Shown: one piece after another, positions 55,874 through 64,000 of the stretch
Numbering within the stretch: position 1 is the first letter of the stretch
Layout: the number at the start of each line of letters is the position of its first letter
DNA from: Dryas octopetala
Lineage: Eukaryota; Streptophyta; Magnoliopsida; Rosales; Rosaceae
Assembly (NCBI GenBank): GCA_963921425.1
Contig: OY992834.1
Location: 4,278,001 to 4,342,000, forward strand
Direction of reading: 5' to 3'
Length of the DNA stretch: 64,000 bases
Notes under the pieces: model-generated
Database searches by the model: none
The model's input: only the letters and a program-made list of their open reading frames with translations
Told to the model about the DNA's origin: nothing
Made by a program: the position numbers and the translations under genes

Positions 55874-55933
<60 letters not shown>
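55874..55933. repeat. (TC)n(AC)n compound microsatellite
   Basis: About 23 TC units are followed by about seven CA units, just beyond the desaturase stop. Such compound runs are usually length-variable between plants. Confidence 0.95.
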
Positions 55934-56507
55934 TGGTGTGTGAGTTGTGTATCCACACGTTTTTGTGGCAAGGTCGAACCAAGGAATGATAGAATTAGAT
56001 ATTACAGATTTTAAAGTCCAGGCTGTGCCACATGATCAAATCTCCAAAGGTAGACACACAGGACCACTGAACTAGAATCTAGGCTTTTATATTTTTTTTC
56101 CTCTACAAAGTTGTCAGGGACTCGGGTCAAACGGTCCCATAGATATTATAGGGAAAACATAATATAGAAAAAATAATAGTAATAAAATTGATTGTCCTTG
56201 GTTAGATTCATCGCACCATCACTTGGTTGGCCTATTAAATTTGACTGCTTCAGGCTGAAGCATGAAGCATACTGTCAATAATAATGGCCGCCGACCTTAA
56301 TTGCCACAAAGTAGCACCGCTGGATGCTATAGGATAAAAGTTTCACAAAGTTTAAATAATGGACAGTCTTTGCATGGCTTTAGTGAGGAAGCTTTTTACA
56401 GTGACCATTATTTTGTTAGTGGACATTTTTTGTAGAGTAAAGGGTGTGTGGGTTTTGAGTGGGAGGTCGAAAGTTATTGTAATCCTACAATTAGTTTGTT
56501 GGTGGAT

Positions 56508-56550
56508 TTGGTCTCTAAACTCTTGACAAAAAAAAAATTGGTGTCTAAAC
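56508..56550 (+). mobile_element. Tiny oligo(A)-tailed insertion, 13-bp duplication
   Basis: TTGGTCTCTAAAC (56508-56520) and TTGGTGTCTAAAC (56538-56550) differ at one base and flank the 17-nt insert TCTTGACAAAAAAAAAA. It has the form of the other tiny insertions, with a different core. Confidence 0.6.
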
Positions 56551-56756
56551 AATAATCAAACCATGTAAATTTTGTGTTCTCTAATTTCCGTTTATTCTTT
56601 TCCCATCCACTATTGTTGCCTCTATCACAGCAATAGACAAGGTCCAAAAAGTTGCCATTACATAACCAATTCAATGGATTCAGTGAACCCATAGTAACAG
56701 ATTAATGTCAAACTTGCTTAGTCTTGAAATGTGGAGTCCTTTCCTCTCACGCTGAA

Positions 56757-58502
56757 TCAATACTTTACTGAATGGACTGCACTGATGAAGGAAGATATTC
56801 TCGATTGATCCTTTTGGATGCCATCTGGGGCACAAATGCCACTGCTAACATCAATTCCTTCAGGTTTGAGGATAGAAAGAGCCTCACTAACATTCTCAGG
56901 CTTTATCCCTCCTGCCAAGAGCCACCCATGTTTGCTTCTAATAATTGGTAACTTAAACTTGGTCCAATCGAATCCCTGTCCGCTGCAGGCATTTGAGAGT
57001 GAAGTGAATCAAAACAAGTTCATATGATTTAAAAAGGACGAGAGGAGATCTTCTATTGAAGATACTTTGGTTTGTCATAACTGTTCAGTTCCAGGACACA
57101 TTTGATTCCTAAATTGTCATTCCAGACCATTGCTAATATGAATGGACAGGCATACAAGACAATTGCTAATAGAGAGTAGATGTAGGAAGAAAAAGAACCC
57201 TTACCTACCACCCTTTGCACTATCCACAAGAACCCAATCAACTAGACAACATTCTTCATCAGAAATTTGGTTTAGAAGAACCCCATCTTCCTTAGCATGA
57301 AGAACATATATTATACGGTGCTCTTGGACTAATACTGGAAAAGCTGCTCGAGAACCATCTCCATGAAGCTGCAGCCATTACAATCCTCATCAGTTTATTA
57401 ATTATTAGGCAACGTGAGCATTCAAAGAACAAAAAAATGTCTACCTGAACAAGTTCAAGGTCAGCTGCATCAGAGGCTCTTAAAATTGTGTCCGCATCGT
57501 CATCCACAAACACCCCAACAGGCTGTGCCCCATAGTCTCTTGCAACTCTTGAAATCTCCTTTGCAACTGAAAGTGAAACAGAGCGTTTAGAGTTGGGCCA
57601 AAGAATCATCCCAATAAAATCAGCACCAGCTTCTGCTGCCATAGCTGCATCTCTGGCAGATGTAATGCCACACATCTTAACCAAAGGCCCATTCTTTTTA
57701 CGTTCCCCATGCTTATAGGAGACATCTTCTGCCTTGATAACTCCGCAACTAATTTTACTCTTTCTACACAACTTGGAACTTGACAAGCACAATGCAGGCT
57801 GCTTTAAACCTACCAATACATAACAACACTGAGAAATGTTGTAATCGTGTTTTGAAAAAATGAATTATATTAAGATCTACTCATGTTGGAAATGTCATAC
57901 AAGAAGAGACATGATTGGATTTAAATAAGACATAAGCTATACTCTATCTACAACTGAACATTCTGATAAATAACTTTAGTAGAAGATGAGCTGAGAGATA
58001 GAGGGATATACCAGGAATTTGCCTTGTGTGATAGATTTTGAGAACTTCAAGCTGAAAGTGGCTTCTAGTAGTTAATCCTTAAAACAAAGAAAATAATAAT
58101 AAAACTCAAGAATCCCAATGCCAAGAATTTTGCATATGTCCAGCAGATTACACATAATATATGAAATCAATCAATTGAAATGCTGGTAGCTAAGTGGCCA
58201 AAAAAAGAAAGAAATGCTGGTAGCTATGAAAGGAACTTTCTATAAATCCCAATTTTCTACAACTAATTTAATCAGCACACTCTATTTCAATGTAAGAAAC
58301 AATGTTTTCCTCCAAAAGCTACACATGCCAAAATTGGATGTCATTGTCAACCAAACTTATTCACAATGCATTCTACAAGCAAAACATATACAACACAGCA
58401 ATCATATATACAAAAGCATCTCTCTGGGGAAATTCAGCGAACAGTTTCAAAGCACTTGAGCTAAGCAGGTACGCAAGGTACAAGAGGCAAACCTGTAAGC
58501 AT
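56757..58502 (-). CDS. PAI: Phosphoribosylanthranilate isomerase (tryptophan biosynthesis)
   Basis: PAI isomerises N-(5'-phosphoribosyl)anthranilate to the carboxyphenylamino-deoxyribulose phosphate, the third step of tryptophan synthesis, in plastids. Minus-strand exons: 58502-58493, 57809-57445, 57368-57205, 56982-56757 (254 residues). Family motifs: [54 protein letters not shown] (across a junction), [11 protein letters not shown] and [15 protein letters not shown], the last two forming the phosphate-binding end of the TIM barrel. The 60 or so residues before LVKMCGIT are Ser/Lys-rich and fit a transit peptide. The start exon of only 10 coding bases (MLT plus one base) was chosen because it splices in phase and precedes [12 protein letters not shown]; an alternative is an in-frame Met from intron read-through at 57816. 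It is convergent with the desaturase gene. Confidence 0.9.
58177..58226 (+). mobile_element. Tiny oligo(A)-tailed insertion, exact 16-bp duplication
   Basis: GAAATGCTGGTAGCTA occurs at 58177-58192 and 58211-58226, around AGTGGCCAAAAAAAGAAA (58193-58210). Allowing for the shared A, the core is AAGTGGCC plus A-tail, the same as the minus-strand insert at 52778. It lies in the first PAI intron. Confidence 0.75.
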
Positions 58503-58860
58503 ATTTCTCCCGAAATACTGAAGAAATGTGCAGACAAACGCTGAAACGAAACGACACCAGCTTCAAATCAGTTTCAAATACAGTGCAAAAGTTTCATGCC
58601 ATGAACACGAGGCTCTGCTGCAAGGCAACGAGGCAGCCGTCGGGGAATTCACAGTAAGGGTCGGTGCCCATTAGTTGGATTTGGGTCGGTGCCCATTACT
58701 TGGATTTGGGTGGGCCGTGTGGCTACAAGCTTGGCCCAAATTCAGTTTCCATCTACCCAACATAATAGGCTCATTATTTTCGCCTTAAAAGGCTAATAGA
58801 ACTTATTCTATTTGGTAGAAATTCTCTAAAGTTCACTTGTTAGCAAATTAATATTTAGAT
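58503..58860. other. PAI upstream region with a 25-bp duplication
   Basis: PAI leader and promoter side. GGGTCGGTGCCCATTA occurs twice, 25 bp apart (58658 and 58683). No TATA box could be chosen. Confidence 0.55.
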
Positions 58861-59180
58861 AATCACTTTTTTGGACCTATCATATAATGTAATTTTATAA
58901 TTCGAACCGTTCTTTTTTTAGGTCCCACTTCCAAAATTATCTTTAAAAAAAATCTTAAATTAGAAATATTTTAGCCACTTGATTATAATAACAATAATTT
59001 ATATGCTTATATCGAAACATAGTATTCGTCTATTTCTTTGATTATAGTTAAATGACCAAAATGGTTTCTTATTTGATTGAATTTTTGCAATAATAATCTT
59101 TAAAGTTTGAATTAAGGTCAAAAAAATAAACGGTTCGGATTATAAAATTACTTATGTGGTGGGTTCAAAAGAGTGGTTTG
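58861..59180. mobile_element. MITE-like inverted repeat element
   Basis: 58861-58920 and 59117-59180 are imperfect reverse complements. TGTAATTTTATAATTCGAACC on the left (20 of its bases) pairs with the right-arm complement around GGTTCGGATTATAAAATTAC. About 200 bp of AT-rich DNA lies between. Size and structure fit a miniature inverted-repeat element; no clear target duplication was found. Confidence 0.5.
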
Positions 59181-60862
59181 TTCCAATTATCTTTTTATCA
59201 AATATTTAGACTCATTTGTGTGCTCATAATTTTCTCTTTTTTTAGAAAAAAAAAAAAAAAAACTTTTTATTTATTTTTTTCTTGAAAAAAACAACCGCTC
59301 CCTAGCATAGGCGCACCCATTAGTAAATGGGTTATAGAACGATGGACTCCGCAAAGGGGGGCTTTCTTGAGTAGCATCGTTATGGCCAAACTGGCCATGA
59401 AAAATGTGCCATAGTTGATGGCCATTATAGTTGTCTTTTTTCTCTTTTTTGCTTCAAGGAAATTTAAGAAATTATGTGAATATTTTAAGAATTTTAGCAA
59501 AGTGCAATGTGTGAGTTTTCATCGTCCAGCATTAAGAAAAGAATAAGACGAAAACAAAGTGGGTGACTCACTATGTGAGAAAGCTAAAGGAAGCTTCAAT
59601 AATTTATTGGACTTTGGACACTAATATTGTTTGGTTGAGAAAAAACCTCATGGACGGCTGGACCACAAACCCATCTCACTTCCTTGCAAGGACAAACGTC
59701 AAAGTCTTGGCCCCACACGCCATTTGCTTCCAATTCCACTATGCATAAACAAAAGCTGGATGCTGCATCTTTCCTGGCACTCCATTACAATGAGTAGGAC
59801 CTCTCCTGGCACTCACACACTCCAACAAGGATGTCAATGAAATAAGGTTTCTGTAATCAGGGTCTACATATGTATTGAACAACAGACTAACCAACTCCCC
59901 AATAATAGAAAAATAATTAACATCATAATTGGTGTTTGTGCCAACTTGGCTGGCCAGCAGTAGCCATTAATGCTCAAAGTGCATTATCTTCAAAATGGAA
60001 ATGGAACTGAGTTGGGTTTGCATCTGAAATTGGTAATGAACCATTTAGGGTATTCAGTGTGACCCAGATCAGTCTCACTAACTTTGGTGTTATCCCAATT
60101 CCCATGCAAGTTTCTGTCCCTGCTTTACCTCCATTTTCAGTGTCAGACTCATAGTAGTGGCTGGAGAGTTCAGTCGGAACTATGAATCAGAACACTCTAG
60201 AGGACAAAATAACCAGTGGTTGTTTCAGTGGCAAAAATATAGATTCCCATGTCCTGGTAACTGTGATCTAATATGGGTCTGGCACTCTGGCTCAAAAATG
60301 AAATCAAGACCATCTGAAAAGGCAAGAATGACAAAGATGATCAGGAAAGTGAGAAACCGAGACCTATATGATATCATAAAAAATTGAGACCCCTTCTAAC
60401 TTCCTCAGCCAGGTAAATAGAAACTAATGACATAAAAAGAGTGATAACATATATACTATGTTTTAAAAAGAATTATCCATAGATTGCAACACACAGGAAC
60501 GTTTCAGTTACAAGATTTGATCAGATTGAATGAAAATACATTACTGTCACTGATTCATTTATCATCTCTATGGAGAACTAACAATTAACATCTCCCAGAC
60601 GGAGAGAAAAAAATAAATAAATACAATATAATAGAAAAAAAATTCAGCAGCATTCTTCTATCTAATTTTCTCCAAATTCTAACCTAACTTTATCTCCTTC
60701 CTCCTGCCCAAAATTTTAGGGCCTTGATTGAATTGAATTTGGTGTGTAACCTTCCCCTTCTCTTACATTACATGTAACTATAATCTTATCAAATGCTAAT
60801 AAAAACTCCAAAGTATTAACTTCTTCAGCATAAGTTAGGAGCAAATCAGACAGAAATGTTGC
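59181..60862. other. Intergenic DNA between the PAI and CCCH genes
   Basis: No gene is supported. A minus-strand frame of 77 codons (59267-59500) and two short plus-strand frames are unrecognised. From about 60480 it is probably the 3'UTR of the CCCH gene. Confidence 0.55.
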
Positions 60863-62923
60863 TTATGCCCTCTGCTCCTGTTCTATGTACAGCTGCTCCG
60901 CCCATGGTGGAAGCATTTCATGAACCCCCTTATTGAGGTGATGATACCTCTGCCTCTCTGCACCAAACATCTCAGACCTCTCAGAGGAAACATCTTTAAC
61001 CAGGGAATTGACCCAAGAGACATCTGGCTCATCCATAGCAGATGGCCTCAAATTGGTTGTTCCAGCATTGTTGCTTCGGAACCCAAAAGAAGCAGACTTC
61101 TTCAGCTTGTTCAGCTCGTCTCCTTGAATTCCCCAATCCAGTTTCCCACCAGGTGAGCCCCAATCTGGAGATGACATCATGGTGGTAGAATTAGCAGCGG
61201 CAGTAAACCCAGAAGGATGGGTCACTGCTCCACGGTCAATAAAACTCTGGCTCCGCTTTGCAAAGGCAGCAGACCTGGAATTCATAAGTGCAGCCGCCAT
61301 TGCCCCGGGTGAGTCATGCCCAAATGACGAGGGCTTCCTCACCGGAGAGGATGACAAGTTAGATGGGTAGCTTGACAAGTTAGATGGGTAGCTTGAACGC
61401 AGTTGGTTCATGTTTTGGCGAATCTGAAGCCCAGTTGGAGATTGTAACTGGGTTGGTGTTGAAGGCTTTAGAGAGAGTCCTTGCAATTGAGACAATAAGG
61501 AAGGATCAAAGGATCCAAAAACATCGTCAAGGTTAGTTGGCTTCAATTCTCCAATCCTACTGTTATAGCAGGATGGAGAGGAGAGGCGAGACATCTCATC
61601 CCACAAGTGCTGTTGCTGTTGGTTAGCACGATTATCCATTTCTAGCAATTCCATCTCCAATTCCAAATCTCTGGCACTCAAAGCACTCTTCAGCCTACTA
61701 CCTGGAAGCTGCAAGGCAGGTGGGGTGAGGTTAACTTTGTTCTGCCACAAACCTCCATTCTTAGGAGATGAAGAGGCTGCCAATGGAGACATGGGTGGTG
61801 TTGATGTGGTAGGCATAGACATAGATGATGAACCAAGAGCTAATGGGCTCAAGGTTGCCATATCTGCTGCGCTGACTGAAATAGACCTTGGTGAAGGCAT
61901 GGCTGAACCCGTGGAAGCATACACAGGGCGTAACTCTTCGGGTTTGTGAGCAAAGAAGCACACTTTCCTTCCGCACCCAGTTTCATCTTTGCAAAGCCGG
62001 GTTCGATATTGAGCAGGGTGAAGCCAGGACTCAAAAACACCATGAGCATACTCACAAACATCTCCCTTCTGGCACGACCCTTTGCGGAACTCGGGGCATG
62101 GGACACAGCTGTATGGGTACTTCCTGGGGTCTCTCCTCCTTGCATTCTCACCTGGATGAACAAACGGGCACTCAGTCCAGTCATGAGAATAGGCCCTCGA
62201 GCAAGGCTTCACCTTGAAAGTGTACATTCTGAACTCATCTGTGCCATATATCCCATTGTTGATATCAGGCATTGAAATATCAATAGGATATTCTTTCTTC
62301 TCGATTCCCTCCTTTGACAACTGAGGGCTTGGAACCCTTTGTTGGTCTCCCTCTTGGTCAGCAATCTGATCACCTTCCATAACTGACTTATCACCTTTCA
62401 ACAGCATCTCCATGGCCTTTCTTCTTGAGTTGCTCGGGGACTTCAAAGCAGGGGCAATCAAGTCAATGGGCTTGTTTCCGTTAGCATTGACACAATTAGC
62501 ATCAGCTGATGCATCCAGCAAGAACTTGACAACCTCGAGCGAAGAAGTGGAACCGCCAGCAGTGGCACAGTGAAGGGCGGTGACCCTATCTGAACCACAA
62601 GACCTATTGACATCAACCTTGCCAGACTGAAGTATGTACTTCAAAATCTTAGTGCTACCAAACATGGCAGCGATCATAAGCGGTGTCCTCTCTTCGAACC
62701 CCATCTTCTTTGACCCAATTCTTCTACCATACCAAAAGCTGGCCTCGTCAACATCAAAGCCTTTCTCTTCTACCTCAGTCCTGAAAGCATCAAGATTGTC
62801 CGAGGCAGACCATTCAACCAAAACTGAGCACTTAGAGCGGCGAACCTCATCATCCTGCTTCTGAAATTCGCTTTCCATGATGAAATTTGAGGAGCCAAGT
62901 TTATTCTTAGAGCCCTTACACAT
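60863..62923 (-). CDS. Ankyrin / tandem CCCH zinc finger protein (SZF1/CZF1-like, RR-TZF)
   Basis: RR-TZF proteins bind AU-rich RNA and act in salt, abscisic-acid and defence responses, moving between nucleus and cytoplasmic granules. One coding exon, 686 residues. Ankyrin repeats occupy about residues 75-160 ([20 protein letters not shown], then [10 protein letters not shown]). The arginine-rich segment ([20 protein letters not shown]) is followed by two CCCH fingers: [19 protein letters not shown] (near residue 270) and [16 protein letters not shown]. The C-terminal half is Ser/Pro-rich, with the conserved [18 protein letters not shown] and [13 protein letters not shown]. The start MCKGSKNK was chosen because it follows a good 3' splice site (intron 62935-63395). 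An upstream in-frame Met at 63052 lies in that intron and would add intron-encoded hydrophobic sequence. I recall the closest Arabidopsis relatives as At3g55980 (SZF1) and At2g40140 (CZF1). Confidence 0.93.
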   Translation of the reverse strand: MCKGSKNKLGSSNFIMESEFQKQDDEVRRSKCSVLVEWSASDNLDAFRTEVEEKGFDVDEASFWYGRRIGSKKMGFEERTPLMIAAMFGSTKILKYILQSGKVDVNRSCGSDRVTALHCATAGGSTSSLEVVKFLLDASADANCVNANGNKPIDLIAPALKSPSNSRRKAMEMLLKGDKSVMEGDQIADQEGDQQRVPSPQLSKEGIEKKEYPIDISMPDINNGIYGTDEFRMYTFKVKPCSRAYSHDWTECPFVHPGENARRRDPRKYPYSCVPCPEFRKGSCQKGDVCEYAHGVFESWLHPAQYRTRLCKDETGCGRKVCFFAHKPEELRPVYASTGSAMPSPRSISVSAADMATLSPLALGSSSMSMPTTSTPPMSPLAASSSPKNGGLWQNKVNLTPPALQLPGSRLKSALSARDLELEMELLEMDNRANQQQQHLWDEMSRLSSPSCYNSRIGELKPTNLDDVFGSFDPSLLSQLQGLSLKPSTPTQLQSPTGLQIRQNMNQLRSSYPSNLSSYPSNLSSSPVRKPSSFGHDSPGAMAAALMNSRSAAFAKRSQSFIDRGAVTHPSGFTAAANSTTMMSSPDWGSPGGKLDWGIQGDELNKLKKSASFGFRSNNAGTTNLRPSAMDEPDVSWVNSLVKDVSSERSEMFGAERQRYHHLNKGVHEMLPPWAEQLYIEQEQRA
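61354..61396. repeat. 21-bp in-frame duplication inside the CCCH gene
   Basis: Two copies of a 21-base unit (GACAAGTTAGATGGGTAGCT) encode [16 protein letters not shown]. The copies are identical by eye, so the duplication is recent or kept even, and it is in frame. Confidence 0.85.
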
Positions 62924-62934
62924 ACCCAAAAGTC

Positions 62935-63395
62935 CTGCATATTTGTAACAACAAAAATTCAATATGCCATTCAATACATATAATAAAATAAAAAAGCACT
63001 TTGATAGCTGTATAATTATTGAATCTAAGATCTCACATAAATTGAACAACATAAAAATTTCAACAGACCTCTACAGAACAATCAAAAACTACATCTTAGA
63101 AAACTATATGGTTTCCAATTGAGGTGAGCTTTACATATTCCGCAAATCATCATAAAACCTAGGACCTCACGAATTCCTAGAGTTTTCTCCTTGAAAATTA
63201 TATTCTCACCAAACAAACAACCCCAGATCCCAAATATCAAACTTCAACCCAAATAACTCAAAATCCAGAAATTTTTTCATAAGCCCAATAAAAATCATAC
63301 AGAATGGTATCATAATATTCATCCAGAAATGAAAAAGCATCCAAATTTGAGCTTCTAGAAAACTTAAACAATCAAATCCAGAAGCTTTTCCCTAC
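62935..63395 (-). other. 5'UTR intron of the CCCH gene
   Basis: Donor CAAG|GTAGGG (exon ends at 63396) and acceptor TATGCAG|GAC (exon resumes at 62934) bound a 461-bp intron before the ATG at 62923-62921. Leader introns often raise expression in plants. Confidence 0.7.
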
Positions 63396-63528
63396 CTTGA
63401 GGTACTTGATAAGTCAGAGACGGACAGTGAGAGAGAGTATGAGAGTTGTTGTGTATTTGTTGCAGAGCAAAAGCGGTGAGGAATTGGAGTTAGAGGAGCT
63501 TGAGCTTTGAGAAGAGGGAGGCTGAGGC

Positions 63529-63534
63529 TTTATA
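63529..63534 (-). promoter_or_regulatory. TATA box of the CCCH gene
   Basis: The minus strand reads AATATAAAGCC, about 130 bp upstream of the leader-intron donor. Transcription would start near 63500. Confidence 0.55.
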
Positions 63535-64000
63535 TTCTTCCTCTGGCTCAAGGAAGAAGGGAGGAAAGTGTGACTTTTCTTCTTTCTCAGCGCTTTCTTT
63601 TCTTTCTTTCGTTCTGGTTTTGGTCAAAGTCAAACCTTCAAAGCGAGGGCCACTCCTTTATGACTATCCTATCAGCGAGCGAGTTCTACTCTGCTAAATG
63701 AAATTCAAATTCACATTCAATCTCAAATGAAATGCTGGTTAAATTAAATCGAATGCAACATGAAATGGACCGACTCTCACCTACACCTGGTTTAGGATTT
63801 GAGCCTTTAGCGAGTTGTCCGTCACGTGTGGTTGTGTAACTTGTGTTTCAGGTTTCTTAATCTGATTTGCACTTGTGCACGCTCGCTGCAATCTCTTTTA
63901 ATCTTACTTTTTTTTTTTCTTTTTTGATTTGGGAGAATATCACCTTTAAAAAGGAAAATATTCTACATCTTACTCACTTTTCTTTCCAATTCTTTTTCTA
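63535..64000. other. Upstream region of the CCCH gene
   Basis: Promoter-side DNA with a TC-rich stretch (63570-63620), a T-run near 63910, and a CACGTG-like TCACGTGTGG at about 63822-63831, which may be a G-box. No other gene is visible up to the window end. Confidence 0.45.

Larger units (their letters stand above)
55691..56756. other. Desaturase 3' region and gap to the convergent PAI gene
   Basis: Probable desaturase 3'UTR (to about 55870), a (TC)n(AC)n microsatellite, then AT-rich DNA with a tiny insertion (56508-56550). No further gene. Confidence 0.65.

Noticed and set aside
59267..59500. Minus-strand 77-codon frame, considered as an organelle-derived or small gene
   Set aside because: I cannot match it to any plastid or mitochondrial gene, and its ends are low-complexity.
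1..64000. tRNA, rRNA or known microRNA genes
   Set aside because: No cloverleaf with matching A and B boxes, and no familiar mature microRNA, could be found by eye. A covariance-model scan would be decisive.

Overview
The window is nuclear DNA of a eudicot plant: AT-rich intergenic DNA and introns, many-exon genes with GT-AG splice sites, and plant-specific families (Em-type LEA, ESK1/TBL acetyltransferase, plastid omega-3 desaturase, ankyrin-CCCH zinc finger). The species or family cannot be fixed from sequence alone. Exon limits below were read by eye from splice sites plus protein-family similarity. In the five long genes the summed coding exons are a multiple of three.

Layout. 1-1.5 kb: gene-poor DNA. 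1.49-13.77 kb: a complete, minus-strand Ty3/gypsy retrotransposon of the Tat/Retand type, with LTRs of 1066 bp that look identical by eye, a 5-bp target duplication (CAAAC), one gag-pol frame, a 71-bp tandem array, and a large plus-strand antisense gene with its own TATA box and two probable introns. 13.8-17.5 kb: AT-rich DNA with a two-exon Em (LEA group 1) gene that carries two frameshifts. 17.76-34.07 kb: APC1 (anaphase-promoting complex subunit 1), 37 coding exons, with a long hairpin in intron 10. 35.6-38.5 kb (minus): ESK1/TBL29-type xylan O-acetyltransferase. 40.95-41.40 kb (minus): a doubtful small gene. 41.68-50.04 kb: tomosyn-like WD40 protein with a C-terminal R-SNARE motif, 24 coding exons. 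50.74 kb: an orphan first exon resembling an auxin response factor. 51.29-52.39 kb: a foldback transposable element. 53.44-55.69 kb: chloroplast omega-3 fatty-acid desaturase. 56.76-58.50 kb (minus): phosphoribosylanthranilate isomerase. 60.86-62.92 kb (minus): ankyrin/CCCH zinc finger protein of the SZF1 type with a 5'UTR intron.

The genes do not form one pathway. Their order does carry information: APC1 - tomosyn - FAD8 - PAI matches the order I recall for Arabidopsis At5g05560-At5g05590, while the ESK1-like and SZF1-like genes correspond to neighbours I recall as At3g55990 and At3g55980. The window therefore looks like two ancestral gene blocks interleaved.

The most unusual signals are: (1) the antisense, apparently spliced gene inside the retrotransposon, whose two introns are both in-frame and stop-free; (2) a set of tiny insertions of about 14-34 nt, each with an oligo(A) tract and flanked by 10-17 bp direct repeats, four of them sharing a GGCC core; (3) the 1.1-kb foldback element and the APC1 intronic hairpin as possible small-RNA sources.
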